Shown piece by piece: positions 44,252 to 53,650 of a stretch of 64,000 nucleotides of DNA (its first letter is position 1; each line of letters opens with the position of its first letter). Source of the stretch: Pantoea sp050157905 (lineage in GTDB: Bacteria > Pseudomonadota > Gammaproteobacteria > Enterobacterales > Enterobacteriaceae). The position numbers and the translations under genes are program-made. Location: NCBI RefSeq assembly GCF_050157905.1, contig NZ_JBKIWZ010000001.1, positions 3,162,001 through 3,226,000 on the forward strand, given 5' to 3'. Under the pieces are notes generated by a model that did not search any database, was not told where the DNA came from, and was given only the letters and a program-made list of their open reading frames with translations.

Positions 44252-45301
44252 ATGGCAACTGGCTCTCTGCCCGATGCAGGGCAGATTCTCAACGCGTTAA
44301 TCAACAGTATTCTGCTGGTGGATAACGATTTAGTTATTCATTACGCCAACCCGGCGGCACAACAGTTACTGGCGCAAAGCTCACGCAAACTGTTCGGCAC
44401 GCCGTTACCGGAACTCACCGGCTACTTCTCGCTGAATATTGAAGTGATGCGAGAGAGTCTTGAGGCTGGCCAGGGGTTTACGGACAGTGAAGTGACGCTG
44501 GTGGTGGATGGTCGGGCGCACATTATGTCACTGACCGCCCAGCGGTTACCTGACGGTTTAATTCTGATGGAAATGGCGCCGATGGATAATCAGCGTCGTC
44601 TCAGTCAGGAGCAGTTACAGCACGCCCAGCAGGTGGCTGCCCGCGATCTGGTTCGCGGTCTGGCCCATGAGATTAAAAATCCGCTGGGTGGATTGCGCGG
44701 CGCGGCACAGCTCTTATCCCGTGCCCTGCCCGATCCCTCGCTGAACGAATATACCAAAGTGATTATTGAACAGGCGGATCGGCTGCGAAATCTGGTTGAT
44801 CGTCTGTTAGGGCCACAGCAGCCGGGCATGCACATTACCCAGAGCATTCATCAGGTGGCCGAACGCGTGGTCAATCTGGTGTCGATGGAGCTGCCGGAAA
44901 ATGTCTCACTGGTGCGGGATTACGATCCCAGCCTGCCTGAACTGCCGCACGACCCCGACCAGATCGAGCAGGTGCTGCTTAACGTGGTTCGCAATGCACT
45001 GCAGGCGCTGGGCGATGAGGGTGGCACGATTATTATCCGCACCCGTACGGCTTTCCAGCTGACGCTGCACGGCACCCGTTATCGCCTGGTAGCACGTATT
45101 GATATTGAAGATGATGGCCCCGGCATTCCGGCCCAGCTGCAGGATACGCTGTTTTATCCAATGGTCAGCGGACGTGAAGGCGGCACCGGTTTAGGCCTCT
45201 CTATTGCCCGTAGCCTGATTGATCAGCATTCAGGAAAAATAGAATTTAACAGTTGGCCAGGACACACCGAGTTTTCGGTTTACCTGCCTATTCGCCAGTG
45301 A
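44252..45301 (+). CDS. glnL: Nitrogen regulation sensor kinase/phosphatase NtrB
   Basis: NtrB phosphorylates and dephosphorylates NtrC in response to PII. The protein has 349 residues from the ATG at 44252 (MATGSLPDAGQILNALINSI) after GAGGAACG. It has an N-terminal PAS domain (about 10-110), the DHp domain with the phosphorylated His in RGLAHEIKNPLGGLRGAAQ, and a kinase domain with the N box (VLLNVVRNALQAL), DDGPGIP and GGTGLGLSIARSL. No membrane helix, so it is cytosolic. glnG follows after 7 bases. Confidence 0.97.
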   Translation: MATGSLPDAGQILNALINSILLVDNDLVIHYANPAAQQLLAQSSRKLFGTPLPELTGYFSLNIEVMRESLEAGQGFTDSEVTLVVDGRAHIMSLTAQRLPDGLILMEMAPMDNQRRLSQEQLQHAQQVAARDLVRGLAHEIKNPLGGLRGAAQLLSRALPDPSLNEYTKVIIEQADRLRNLVDRLLGPQQPGMHITQSIHQVAERVVNLVSMELPENVSLVRDYDPSLPELPHDPDQIEQVLLNVVRNALQALGDEGGTIIIRTRTAFQLTLHGTRYRLVARIDIEDDGPGIPAQLQDTLFYPMVSGREGGTGLGLSIARSLIDQHSGKIEFNSWPGHTEFSVYLPIRQ

Positions 45302-45308
45302 GGTTTCT

Positions 45309-46718
45309 ATGCAACGAGGGATAGTCTGGATCGTCGATGACGATAGCTCCATCCGCTGGGTGCTTGAACGCGCGCTCACTGGAGCCGGTTTGAGCTGTGC
45401 GACCTTTGACAGCGCAGGCGAGGTGCTGGATGCCCTCTCGACCAAAACCCCGGACGTTTTACTGTCAGATATTCGCATGCCGGGCATGGATGGCCTGGCG
45501 CTGCTGAAACAGATTAAACAGCGTCATCCGATGCTTCCGGTCATCATTATGACGGCGCATTCGGATTTAGATGCCGCCGTCAGCGCCTATCAGCAGGGGG
45601 CGTTTGATTATCTGCCTAAACCTTTTGATATCGATGAAGCCGTGGCGCTCGTAGAGCGTGCCATCAGCCATTATCAGGAGCAGCAGCAGCCGCGTAATCA
45701 GCCAGTCAGCGGACCGACGACCGATATCATCGGTGAAGCCCCGGCAATGCAGGATGTCTTCCGCATTATCGGACGGTTGTCCCGCTCGTCGATCAGCGTC
45801 CTGATTAATGGTGAATCGGGAACCGGTAAAGAGCTGGTGGCGCATGCGCTGCATCGCCATAGCCCGCGCGCCAAAGCCCCCTTTATCGCGCTGAATATGG
45901 CGGCCATCCCCAAAGATCTGATCGAATCGGAGCTGTTTGGTCATGAGAAAGGTGCCTTTACCGGCGCAAATCAGATCCGTCAGGGCCGTTTTGAACAGGC
46001 CGATGGCGGCACGCTGTTCCTGGATGAAATCGGTGATATGCCGCTGGATGTCCAGACCCGCCTGCTGCGTGTGCTGGCGGATGGTCAGTTTTATCGCGTC
46101 GGAGGCTATGCGCCGGTTAAAGTGGACGTGCGGATTATCGCTGCGACCCACCAGAACCTGGAGCTGCGCGTGCAGGAAGGCAAGTTCCGCGAAGATCTGT
46201 TCCATCGTCTTAACGTGATTCGCGTGCATCTGCCTCCTTTGCGTGAACGTCGTGAGGATATTCCGCGTCTGGCGCGCTATTTCCTGCAGGTCGCCGCCCG
46301 TGAGCTGGGTGTGGAAGCGAAGATTCTGCATCCGGAAACGGAAACCGCCCTGACCCGGCTGCACTGGTCGGGTAACGTGCGCCAGCTGGAGAACACCTGT
46401 CGCTGGCTGACGGTGATGGCAGCCGGTCAGGAAGTGCTGATTCAGGATCTGCCCGGCGAGCTGTTCGAGTCGAGCACGCCGGAGAATCCGGTGCAGTCAC
46501 TACCGGACAGCTGGGCCACGCTGCTGGCGCAGTGGGCCGACCGCGCCCTGCGTTCCGGTCATCAGAATCTGCTGTCAGAAGCCCAGCCAGAGATGGAGCG
46601 TACGCTGCTGACCACCGCCCTGCGTCATACGCAGGGTCACAAGCAGGAAGCCGCCCGTTTACTGGGCTGGGGACGCAACACCCTGACGCGCAAGCTGAAA
46701 GAGCTGGGCATGGAGTAA
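45309..46718 (+). CDS. glnG: Nitrogen regulation response regulator NtrC
   Basis: NtrC activates sigma-54 promoters when nitrogen is short. The 469-residue protein has a receiver domain (VWIVDDDSSIRWVLERAL; phospho-Asp in LLSDIRMPGMDGL), a AAA+ domain with Walker A NGESGTGKELVA, the sigma-54 loop ELFGHEKGAFTGA and Walker B GGTLFLDEIGD, and a C-terminal Fis-type helix-turn-helix (KQEAARLLGWGRNTLTRKLK). It is likely the activator for the sites mapped upstream of glnA. Confidence 0.98.
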   Translation: MQRGIVWIVDDDSSIRWVLERALTGAGLSCATFDSAGEVLDALSTKTPDVLLSDIRMPGMDGLALLKQIKQRHPMLPVIIMTAHSDLDAAVSAYQQGAFDYLPKPFDIDEAVALVERAISHYQEQQQPRNQPVSGPTTDIIGEAPAMQDVFRIIGRLSRSSISVLINGESGTGKELVAHALHRHSPRAKAPFIALNMAAIPKDLIESELFGHEKGAFTGANQIRQGRFEQADGGTLFLDEIGDMPLDVQTRLLRVLADGQFYRVGGYAPVKVDVRIIAATHQNLELRVQEGKFREDLFHRLNVIRVHLPPLRERREDIPRLARYFLQVAARELGVEAKILHPETETALTRLHWSGNVRQLENTCRWLTVMAAGQEVLIQDLPGELFESSTPENPVQSLPDSWATLLAQWADRALRSGHQNLLSEAQPEMERTLLTTALRHTQGHKQEAARLLGWGRNTLTRKLKELGME

Positions 46719-46728
46719 GCGGTTCAGA

Positions 46729-46759
46729 ACGGGCTGGCGCGACTGCCGGCCCGTTTTTT
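46729..46759 (+). terminator. Terminator of glnG
   Basis: ACGGGCTGGC / GCCGGCCCGT with a six-base loop and a T run, ending at the stop of the convergent hemN. Confidence 0.85.
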
Positions 46760-48132
46760 CAGATCACGCGGGAGAACTGCTGCTGACGCGCTTTCTGACG
46801 CAGATAGCGATCGAAGCACATGCAGATATTACGAATCAGTAACCGGCCAATCTCTGTCACCTTCAGCCCTGTTGCGTCAGATTCCACCAGCCCGTCAGCA
46901 ATCAGCGGTTTCAGCAGCGCCAGATCTTCAGCAAAGTAGTCTCTGAAGCAGATTCCCCATTGCGCTTCTGTGGCAGCAAAATCCAGCGAGAAGTGGCAAA
47001 TCAGCGTTTTAATCACATCCCGCCGCAGACAATCATCCTCGCTTAAGGTAAGACCGCGCCACAGGCCATGTCCCTGCCGTTCCACACGATCGTACCAGGT
47101 ATTAAGGTCTTTCTGATTCTGCGCATAACTGTCGCCCATCATGCTGATAGCGGAGACGCCCAGCCCGAGCAGGTCGCTGTCGCCCTGGGTGGTGTAGCCC
47201 TGAAAATTGCGGTGCAGCTGCCCGCTGCGCTGCGCGATGGCCAGTTCATCCTGCGGCTTTGCAAAGTGGTCCATGCCGATAAACTGGTAGCCCTGCTGCG
47301 TCAGGGTCGCGATGGTCTGCTGCAGAATATCCAGTTTCTGCTGGGCGGATGGCAGTTCATCCTCTTTGATTTTGCGCTGCGCCGCGAACATCGCTGGCAG
47401 ATGCGCATAGTTAAATACGCTCAGGCGATCCGGGCTCAGCGCCAGCACCCGCTCCAGTGTCCAGGCGAAACTGGCGGGCGTCTGCAGGGGAAGACCATAG
47501 ATCAGGTCAATGCTGGTCGAGCTGAAGCCCTGCTCGCGGGCCCGCGCCATCAGGCCAAAAATCACCGCTTCATCCTGTACCCGGTTGACGCGCTCCTGCA
47601 CCGATTTATTAAAATCCTGTACGCCCATGCTCAGACGATTGAATCCCAGCGATCGCAGGTGATCGATCATATCCAGCTCAATTTCCCGGGGATCGACTTC
47701 GATCGACATCTCAGCGTCGGCGGCTACCCTGAAGTGCTGTTTCAGCAGCGCCACCAGCCGTGAAACCTGAGCCTGGTCGAGAAAGGTGGGCGTGCCTCCG
47801 CCCCAGTGAAGCTGCGTAACCTGCCGCTGATGGAACAGGGGCGCGCGCTGAATAATTTCCTGCTCCAGCGCATCCAGATAGCGGTCCGCCTTATGGCGCT
47901 GACGCGTCACGAGTTTGTTGCAGCCGCAGAAATAGCAGAGACGGTGGCAGAAAGGGATATGAACGTAGAGCGACAGCGGGCGATCCGGATAGCGTGCCAC
48001 GGCGCGTCGGAAATCGGCTTCCGCGAACTGTTCGCTGAACTCCAGCGCAGTGGGATAAGAGGTGTAGCGCGGACCGGCATAATTGTACTTTTCAATTAGC
48101 GCCCGATCCCGGTCAGTCTGCAGCGATGGCAT
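46759..48132 (-). CDS. hemN: Oxygen-independent coproporphyrinogen III oxidase
   Basis: HemN is a radical SAM enzyme that converts coproporphyrinogen III to protoporphyrinogen IX without oxygen. The cluster motif CxxxCxxC appears in IPFCHRLCYFCGCN, followed by LHWGGGTPTFL and FNRLSMGVQDFN; the tail CFDRYLRQKARQQQFSRVI is also conserved. The ATG at 48132 gives 457 residues, the E. coli length, and AAGGAG lies just ahead; an in-frame GTG at 48138 is the alternative. The ribosome-binding site lies inside the last codons of the small gene upstream, so the two are coupled. Confidence 0.95.
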   Translation of the reverse strand: MPSLQTDRDRALIEKYNYAGPRYTSYPTALEFSEQFAEADFRRAVARYPDRPLSLYVHIPFCHRLCYFCGCNKLVTRQRHKADRYLDALEQEIIQRAPLFHQRQVTQLHWGGGTPTFLDQAQVSRLVALLKQHFRVAADAEMSIEVDPREIELDMIDHLRSLGFNRLSMGVQDFNKSVQERVNRVQDEAVIFGLMARAREQGFSSTSIDLIYGLPLQTPASFAWTLERVLALSPDRLSVFNYAHLPAMFAAQRKIKEDELPSAQQKLDILQQTIATLTQQGYQFIGMDHFAKPQDELAIAQRSGQLHRNFQGYTTQGDSDLLGLGVSAISMMGDSYAQNQKDLNTWYDRVERQGHGLWRGLTLSEDDCLRRDVIKTLICHFSLDFAATEAQWGICFRDYFAEDLALLKPLIADGLVESDATGLKVTEIGRLLIRNICMCFDRYLRQKARQQQFSRVI

Positions 48133-48134
48133 GC

Positions 48135-48311
48135 TCACTCCTTCCGGTGACGTCGTCTGAGAGAAGGTCGCGAAGAAGAGGGAATGAAAGGTGAGCGGGT
48201 TGAAACCCGACGTAAACGTTGCTTCAGACGCGACAGGCGTCGTAGTTTAAACAATAACCACAGCAGATAACATGTCGCCAGCAGCGCGAAAATTGATCCA
48301 GGCCAAAACAT
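48135..48311 (-). CDS. Small single-helix membrane protein upstream of hemN
   Basis: A 58-residue frame (MFWPGSIFALLATCYLLWLL, then a very basic tail rich in Arg and ending RRRHRKE). The N-terminal helix would cross the inner membrane once, with the Arg-rich tail in the cytosol by the positive-inside rule. Its stop lies 2 bases before the hemN ATG and its last codons contain the hemN ribosome-binding site, which suggests real translation and coupling. I do not recognise a family. Only weak purines (AGGT) precede its own ATG. Confidence 0.5.
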   Translation of the reverse strand: MFWPGSIFALLATCYLLWLLFKLRRLSRLKQRLRRVSTRSPFIPSSSRPSLRRRHRKE

Positions 48312-48365
48312 TGTCGTTTACCTGAGAAGTGCGGCATGTGGAAACCACATGCCGATCAATATGAC

Positions 48366-48887
48366 TTAATTGCCCTTCAGCAGGCGATACATATCTTCTT
48401 CTGCCTTGTCATCTTCGTCATCGTCCATCACGATGCCCAGCTGCTCCATCAGTTCGTCGATGCGGTCCAGCGAGGCATCAAGCCAGCCCTGATCTTCAGC
48501 GGACAGCGTTTCGCCATTTTCCAGCCGGTCCAGCAGCGCATCCAGACGCTCGTCATTTTCCAGCTTCGCCAGTTCTTCCTCAGGCGTCAGGCGGACTTTT
48601 TTCGCGGCTGGCTTTTCCACGCTTTTCTTTGGCTTAACGGCTGCGGTCTTGCCGTCTGCAATCAGGGCTACCGGTTTTTTACTGCCGATACGCGGATCTT
48701 TTGCGCTCTCTGCCTGACGTCCATTGCTGCTGGCAGGTGCCGCAGGATTCGCACGGCTGCCGGATGCATGCCCGCGATGCTTTTTATCACGTTTGCGATC
48801 GCGTGCTTCGTTGTTGATTTCGTCACGCGATTTGCGTTTGGCTTTGACGGCAGGTTTGCCGTGCGCCGCTCGTGCAGGTTGCTTCAT
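48366..48887 (-). CDS. yihI: Der GTPase-activating protein YihI
   Basis: YihI stimulates the GTPase Der (EngA) and so tunes late assembly of the 50S subunit. The 173-residue protein is highly charged: a basic, disordered first half with Lys/Arg clusters (KRKSRDEINNEARDRKRDKK) and an acidic C-terminal half (LTPEEELAKLENDERLDALL, then DDDEDDKAEEDMY). This split is typical of YihI. It lies between hemN and csrC, as in E. coli. Confidence 0.94.
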   Translation of the reverse strand: MKQPARAAHGKPAVKAKRKSRDEINNEARDRKRDKKHRGHASGSRANPAAPASSNGRQAESAKDPRIGSKKPVALIADGKTAAVKPKKSVEKPAAKKVRLTPEEELAKLENDERLDALLDRLENGETLSAEDQGWLDASLDRIDELMEQLGIVMDDDEDDKAEEDMYRLLKGN

Positions 48888-48954
48888 AGTGTTCGGTCCC
48901 GGCTTTTTTATTCAGTATAGAATTCCGGCGAAATCTAGCAGAAACCAGACAAAG

Positions 48955-49183
48955 AAAAAGGCGACAGCCCAAGCTGTCGCCTTATTTCATACCTTCAGAA
49001 GAAGGAATCATGTTTTAAATCCTTTTTGGCTCGTAACGTCCCGGTCAATCCCGCGCCTGCTCAACTCCTGAGCTTTTCCTTGTCCCTGTCTGGTCAACTC
49101 CTCTGACCGCTTCCATTCCACTCGCTCATTGCCATCCTGACATCCCTGAACGCATCTTCCTGATGGGTGCTGCCGTGCACTGC
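48955..49183 (-). ncRNA. csrC: CsrC small RNA
   Basis: CsrC sequesters the RNA-binding regulator CsrA. The locus lies between yihI and engB, its E. coli place, and reads with yihI. On the minus strand there are about eleven GGA motifs (many AGGA or GGGA), the CsrA target. It ends in a terminator (GGCGACAGC / GCTGTCGCC followed by TTTTTCTTTG) that matches the E. coli CsrC end almost exactly. A -35 TTGAGG and -10 TACATT, 16 bases apart, at about 49189-49216 set the start near 49183. The middle of the RNA has diverged. The 5' end is an estimate. Confidence 0.82.
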
Positions 49184-49368
49184 ACACTAATGTAGACCAA
49201 CTGATAAAACCCTCAAGTCGGCATCGAAAATAGTTCGTTCAAAAAAGAAACAAATAAAGTTAACCACATGAATTTAATGATTTTTTATTTTTAGTAATTA
49301 AAGTAAAAAGCGAAATAACCCGCAGCGGTAATGGCAAATCTCTTACGCCGTTTGTTAAAGAGATGTGA

Positions 49369-49399
49369 TTGAGCACTTTCGCGCCATAACGCGTATAAT
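49369..49399 (+). promoter_or_regulatory. Possible engB promoter
   Basis: TATAAT at 49394-49399 with TTGAGC 19 bases upstream. The -10 box is perfect but the spacing is long. Confidence 0.4.
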
Positions 49400-49437
49400 C
49401 GCTGACATTGCCTTAATGCGTTTTTTGGAGTGTCACC

Positions 49438-50073
49438 TTGTCTGAACTGAATTACCACGTTACCCACTTTGTCATGAGCGCGCCGGATATCCGTCATCTG
49501 CCTGCCGATACCGGAATTGAAGTGGCTTTTGCTGGCCGCTCGAACGCGGGAAAATCAAGTGCGCTGAATACGTTAACCAATCAGAAAGGTCTGGCGCGTA
49601 CCAGTAAAACGCCAGGACGTACGCAGCTGATTAACCTGTTTGAAGTCAAAGAGGGCAAGCGTCTGGTCGACCTGCCTGGCTACGGCTACGCCGAAGTCCC
49701 GGAAGAGATGAAGCTGAAGTGGCAACGTGCGCTGGGGGAATACCTGCAAAAACGTCAGGCACTGAAAGGGCTGGTCGTGCTGATGGATATCCGCCATCCA
49801 CTTAAGGATCTCGATCGGCAGATGATTCAGTGGTCTGTGGAAAGTGGCATACCGGTGCTATTGCTGCTCACCAAGGCCGATAAGCTCGCGTCGGGCGCCC
49901 GTAAAGCCCAGCTGAATGTCGTGCGTGAAGCAGCGCTCGGTTTTGCCGGTGATGTACAGGTCGAGCTTTTCTCATCGCTGAAGAAAATGGGCGTGGATAA
50001 GGTACGTCAGAAGCTTGACAGCTGGTTCAGCACGCTTGAACCGGCTTATGAGGATCAGGACGCCGAAGCGTAA
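49438..50073 (+). CDS. engB: Ribosome biogenesis GTPase EngB (YihA/YsxC)
   Basis: EngB is an essential GTPase for 50S assembly. The 211-residue protein shows G1 AGRSNAGKSSALNTL, switch I TSKTPGRTQLIN, G3 VDLPGYGYAEV and G4 LLTKADKLASGA. The start is a TTG at 49438, supported by GGAG eight bases before and by alignment of SELNYHVTHFVMSAPDIRHL with E. coli. It is convergent with Spot 42. Confidence 0.97.
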   Translation: MSELNYHVTHFVMSAPDIRHLPADTGIEVAFAGRSNAGKSSALNTLTNQKGLARTSKTPGRTQLINLFEVKEGKRLVDLPGYGYAEVPEEMKLKWQRALGEYLQKRQALKGLVVLMDIRHPLKDLDRQMIQWSVESGIPVLLLLTKADKLASGARKAQLNVVREAALGFAGDVQVELFSSLKKMGVDKVRQKLDSWFSTLEPAYEDQDAEA

Positions 50074-50112
50074 GGGGCAGCCCTGCACCGCTGAAACGAC
50101 AGGAAAAGCCCA

Positions 50113-50220
50113 ATAAAAAACGCCCCAGTCACAGAATGACTGGGGCGGCTAAATTCAGCCAAATCCGATTACGTGAAGTAAAAGGTCTGAAAGATAGAAC
50201 ATCTTACCTCTGTACCCTAC
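50113..50220 (-). ncRNA. spf: Spot 42 small RNA
   Basis: Spot 42 is an Hfq-dependent RNA that represses secondary carbon genes when glucose is present. The first 60 bases, from GTAGGGTACAGAGGTAAGAT at 50220, match E. coli Spot 42 almost perfectly, including the three unpaired regions that pair with targets. The terminator (GCCCCAGTCA / TGACTGGGGC plus T run) is conserved, with a slightly changed loop and a shorter spacer before it. It lies downstream-to-upstream between polA and engB as in E. coli. Confidence 0.95.
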
Positions 50221-50486
50221 GCGACGAACTTTACCTGATTTTCTGTGCGTGACAAAGGCTTTTTTGTTGCTTACTTACATCAAAAAGGACTTTTTTTACC
50301 ATGTCCGTCACAGAATTAGCGTTGCGATGTAGTTAAATGACGAAAAAAATGTTTAGCCGATAAGCAGTTAGAAAACCACACTTCTGCCGACCCGCCGCCC
50401 GCTCAGCTAAACCGGTTAACTCCACGATTTTCTTATACCTGAATCCGGATCGATTCCCGCCACCTGAACCGACCCGCAGCAGGCTA

Positions 50487-53272
50487 TCAATGGGCTTCGT
50501 CCCAGTTATCACCGACACCGACTTCCACCAGCAGCGGTACATCGAGCTTCACGCTGCCTTCCATGAGTGCCTGAATTTTCTGGCTGGCCTCTTCAACCGC
50601 TTCCGCTTTGACCTCGAACACCAGTTCATCGTGAACCTGCATGATCATTCTGACGGCGTCATCATTTTGCTGTTCCAGCCACGCATCGACGGCAATCATC
50701 GCCCGCTTGATAATGTCCGCTGCCGTTCCCTGCATCGGCGCATTGATCGCGGCACGTTCGGCGGCTTTACGACGAATGGCGTTGCTCGATTTAATATCGG
50801 GCAGCCACAGCCGACGGCCTTCCAGCGTCTCAACATAGCCTTTATTCGCCGCGAGCTGACGGGTGTTCTCCATATAGCGCAGTACGCCAGGGTAACGTTC
50901 GAAGTAAAGATCCATATACTTCTTCGCTTCGCCCGCCCCGATGTTCAGCTGACGTGACAGACCAAAGGCGCTCATACCATAAATCAGACCAAAGTTGATC
51001 GCCTTGGCACTGCGACGCTGGTCACCGCTGACCTTCTCCAGCGGTACCCCGAACACTTCCGATGCTGTGGCGCGGTGAATATCTTCGCCCTGAGCAAAGG
51101 CATCCAGTAGCCCTTTATCCTGAGAGAGGTGCGCCATGATACGCAGTTCGATCTGCGAATAGTCCGCCGCCACGATGCGGTAACCTTTCGCAGCCACAAA
51201 GGCCTGGCGGATCCGCCGTCCTTCATCATTACGAACCGGGATGTTCTGAAGATTAGGATCGGCTGAAGAGAGACGTCCGGTCGCGGTCACCGCCTGATGA
51301 TACGAGGTGTGCACGCGCCCGCTGATCGGGTTTATCATCTGCGGTAGTTTATCGGTATAAGTCGATTTCAGCTTGGATAAGCCGCGATGCTCCAGGATCA
51401 CTTTGGGCAGCGGATAATCGAGTGCCAGCTCAGCCAGCACCTCTTCACTGGTGGAAGGGGCGCCGCCTGGGGTTTTCTTAGTCGGTTTGATGCCCTGTTT
51501 TTCAAACAGGATCACCTGAAGCTGCTTGGTGGAGGAGAGATTGAAAGGTTCTCCCGCCAGTTCATGCGCTTTTAGCTCCAGCTCCGCCAGGCGTGCCGTC
51601 AGCTCTTTCGAGTGTTGTGCCAGAATACCCTGATCGATTAATACGCCATTACGCTCTATGCGGGAGATCACGGTCAGTAACGGCATCTCAATCTGTTCAA
51701 AAACGTTTTTTGGACCCGCTTCTTCTCCAGCTCTGGCCACATCTTCAGATGCAGCTGCAGAGTGACATCGGCATCTTCGGCCGCATAGTGCGAAGCCTGT
51801 TCCAGTGCAATCTGGTTGAAGGTCAGCTGATTTTTACCTTTGCCAGCAATCTCCTGGAAGGTGACCGTCTTATGGTGAAGCCAGCGGGCGGCCAGGCTGT
51901 CCATGTCATGCTTACCCACCACACTGTTGAGAATATAGGACTCAAGCATGGTGTCGAATCTGATGCCCGCCAGTTCGATATCGTAGTTCTTCAGCACGCC
52001 GCGGTCATACTTCAGGTTCTGACCCACTTTCCAGACGCTGTCATCTTCCAGCAGAGGTTTAAGCTGCGCCAGCACGGTCGCGCGATCCAGTTGATCAGGT
52101 GCATCGAGATAGTCATGAGCAACCGGCAGATAGGCGGCTTCCCCGGGGGCGACGGCGAAACTGATACCAACGATGCTGGCACTCAGGGTGTCCAGCGCAT
52201 CGGTTTCCAGATCAAAGGCAAAAACGTCGCTGTTTTTCAGCTTCTCCAGCCAGGTTTCAAACAGCGCCTGGTCCAGAATAGTGACATACCCTTCTGATGA
52301 CAGGACGCTGCGGGTTTCGACCGCAGGGACCGGCTCATCGGCCAGGGCTTTCTGCGCCTGGGTATTGCTCTTTTTGCCCTGCAGCCATTTGCCCTCCTGC
52401 AGATCGCTCAGCCAGCGTTTGAACTCATAACGGCTGAACAGGGTCTGGAGTGCCTCAACGTCGGGTTCGGTAACCGTAAGGGCTTCGCAGGGCTGCTCCA
52501 GCTCAACATCCGTCTTAATGGTCGCCAGCTGGTAGGAGAGAAACGCGACCTCGCGATTCTGCTCAAGTTTTGCTGCCATGGTTTTCGCACCACGGAACGA
52601 GAGATCGGCGACTTTATCCAGATTCTCATAGATCGTTTTCATGCTGCCCAGACCCTGCAACAGCGCCTGCGCGGTTTTCTCACCCACGCCCGGCACGCCA
52701 GGAATGTTGTCCGAACTGTCGCCCATCATGGCGAGGAAATCGATGATCAGCGCGGGAGGAACACCATATTTGTTCTCTACCTCTTCCGGTCCGAGGATGG
52801 TGTTTGTCATGGTGTTGATCAGCGTAATGTCTGGCGTAACCAGCTGAGCCATATCTTTGTCACCCGTACTGATTAGCACGGACAGACCTTTTTTCTCTGC
52901 CTCCAGCGCCAGTGTACCGATCACATCATCGGCTTCAACACCGCTCACTGCCAGCAGCGGCAGTCCCATTGCTCGCACCATCTCATGCAGCGGTTCGATC
53001 TGCGCCCGCAGATCGTCAGGCATCGGGGGACGATGAGATTTGTAATGCTCAAATAGCTCGTCCCGGAAGGTTTTGCCTTTGGCATCGAACACCACAGCAA
53101 CGTGACTCGGATTGTATTGCGCCAGCAGGCTTTTCAGCATGTTGAGCACGCCGTACATGGCGCCAGTGGGTTCACCTGCACTATTGGTCAGCGGCGGAAA
53201 CGCGTGATACGCGCGATAAAGATAGGATGAGCCATCAACCAGAATCAGGGGATTTTCTGCAATTTGCGCCAT
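50487..53272 (-). pseudogene. polA: DNA polymerase I, interrupted by a one-base deletion in the given sequence
   Basis: PolA fills gaps in repair and Okazaki fragment processing. The 5' nuclease and 3'-5' exonuclease domains are read from 53272 (MAQIAENPLILVDGSSYLYR; GVPGVGEKTAQALL; FDLETDALDTL) to about 51740. The polymerase domain is read in another frame from there to 50487 (ADYSQIELRIMAHL, RRSAKAINFGLIYGMSAFGL, MQVHDELVFEV, ending VGDNWDEAH). At the joint, LKMWPELEKKR would continue GPKNVFEQIEMP if one G were added to a three-G run (51715-51717 on the plus strand). Both halves are otherwise fully conserved and the restored length of about 928 residues is normal, so a sequencing error is the likely cause. 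Confidence 0.92.
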
Positions 53273-53650
53273 AAGTCTGTGTCGTCTTCGTTGCGATGAG
53301 TTGGGTTATAAGGATGCCACAACCTGGCAGAAATGGTGAACTAAGGCGTACTGCCGCAGGATTTTTTCACGCTTCCGGAAACAGGATCACAACGATCGTT
53401 CTGTGGATAACTTTGTGCGTAAAAATCATATCGAATTTTTTTTCAGGAAAAATGATAATACAAGCCCTGATAAAAAATAAATTTTTCAGTTACTTATTTA
53501 ATTTCCGTGACCCGATCGCTATTTTTAACAGCACGATCCCTTGTGTGGATATTAAATTTATGCCCTGGTGATGGACAAAAAGCATCCTGATGTTCAGAAG
53601 CCTGAAAAAAACGCCAGCAGAGCTGGCGTTCAGTTACGGCGTAAAGCTGA
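53273..53650. other. Region between polA and dsbA, with a DnaA-box-like site
   Basis: About 380 bases without a gene; E. coli carries yihF and yihG here, and no trace of them remains. It is AT-rich and should hold the polA promoter. TGTGGATAA at 53402-53410 is a perfect consensus DnaA box (TTATCCACA on the minus strand), and a one-mismatch copy is near 53542. The open frame 53296-53571 shows no family. Confidence 0.5.
53605..53629 (-). terminator. Terminator of dsbA
   Basis: On the minus strand ACGCCAGC / GCTGGCGT with a three-base loop followed by a T run, after the dsbA stop. Confidence 0.9.

Noticed and set aside
48336..48920. 194-residue plus-strand frame opposite yihI
   Set aside because: Very hydrophobic only because yihI is rich in Lys and Glu codons, which read as Phe and Leu on the other strand.
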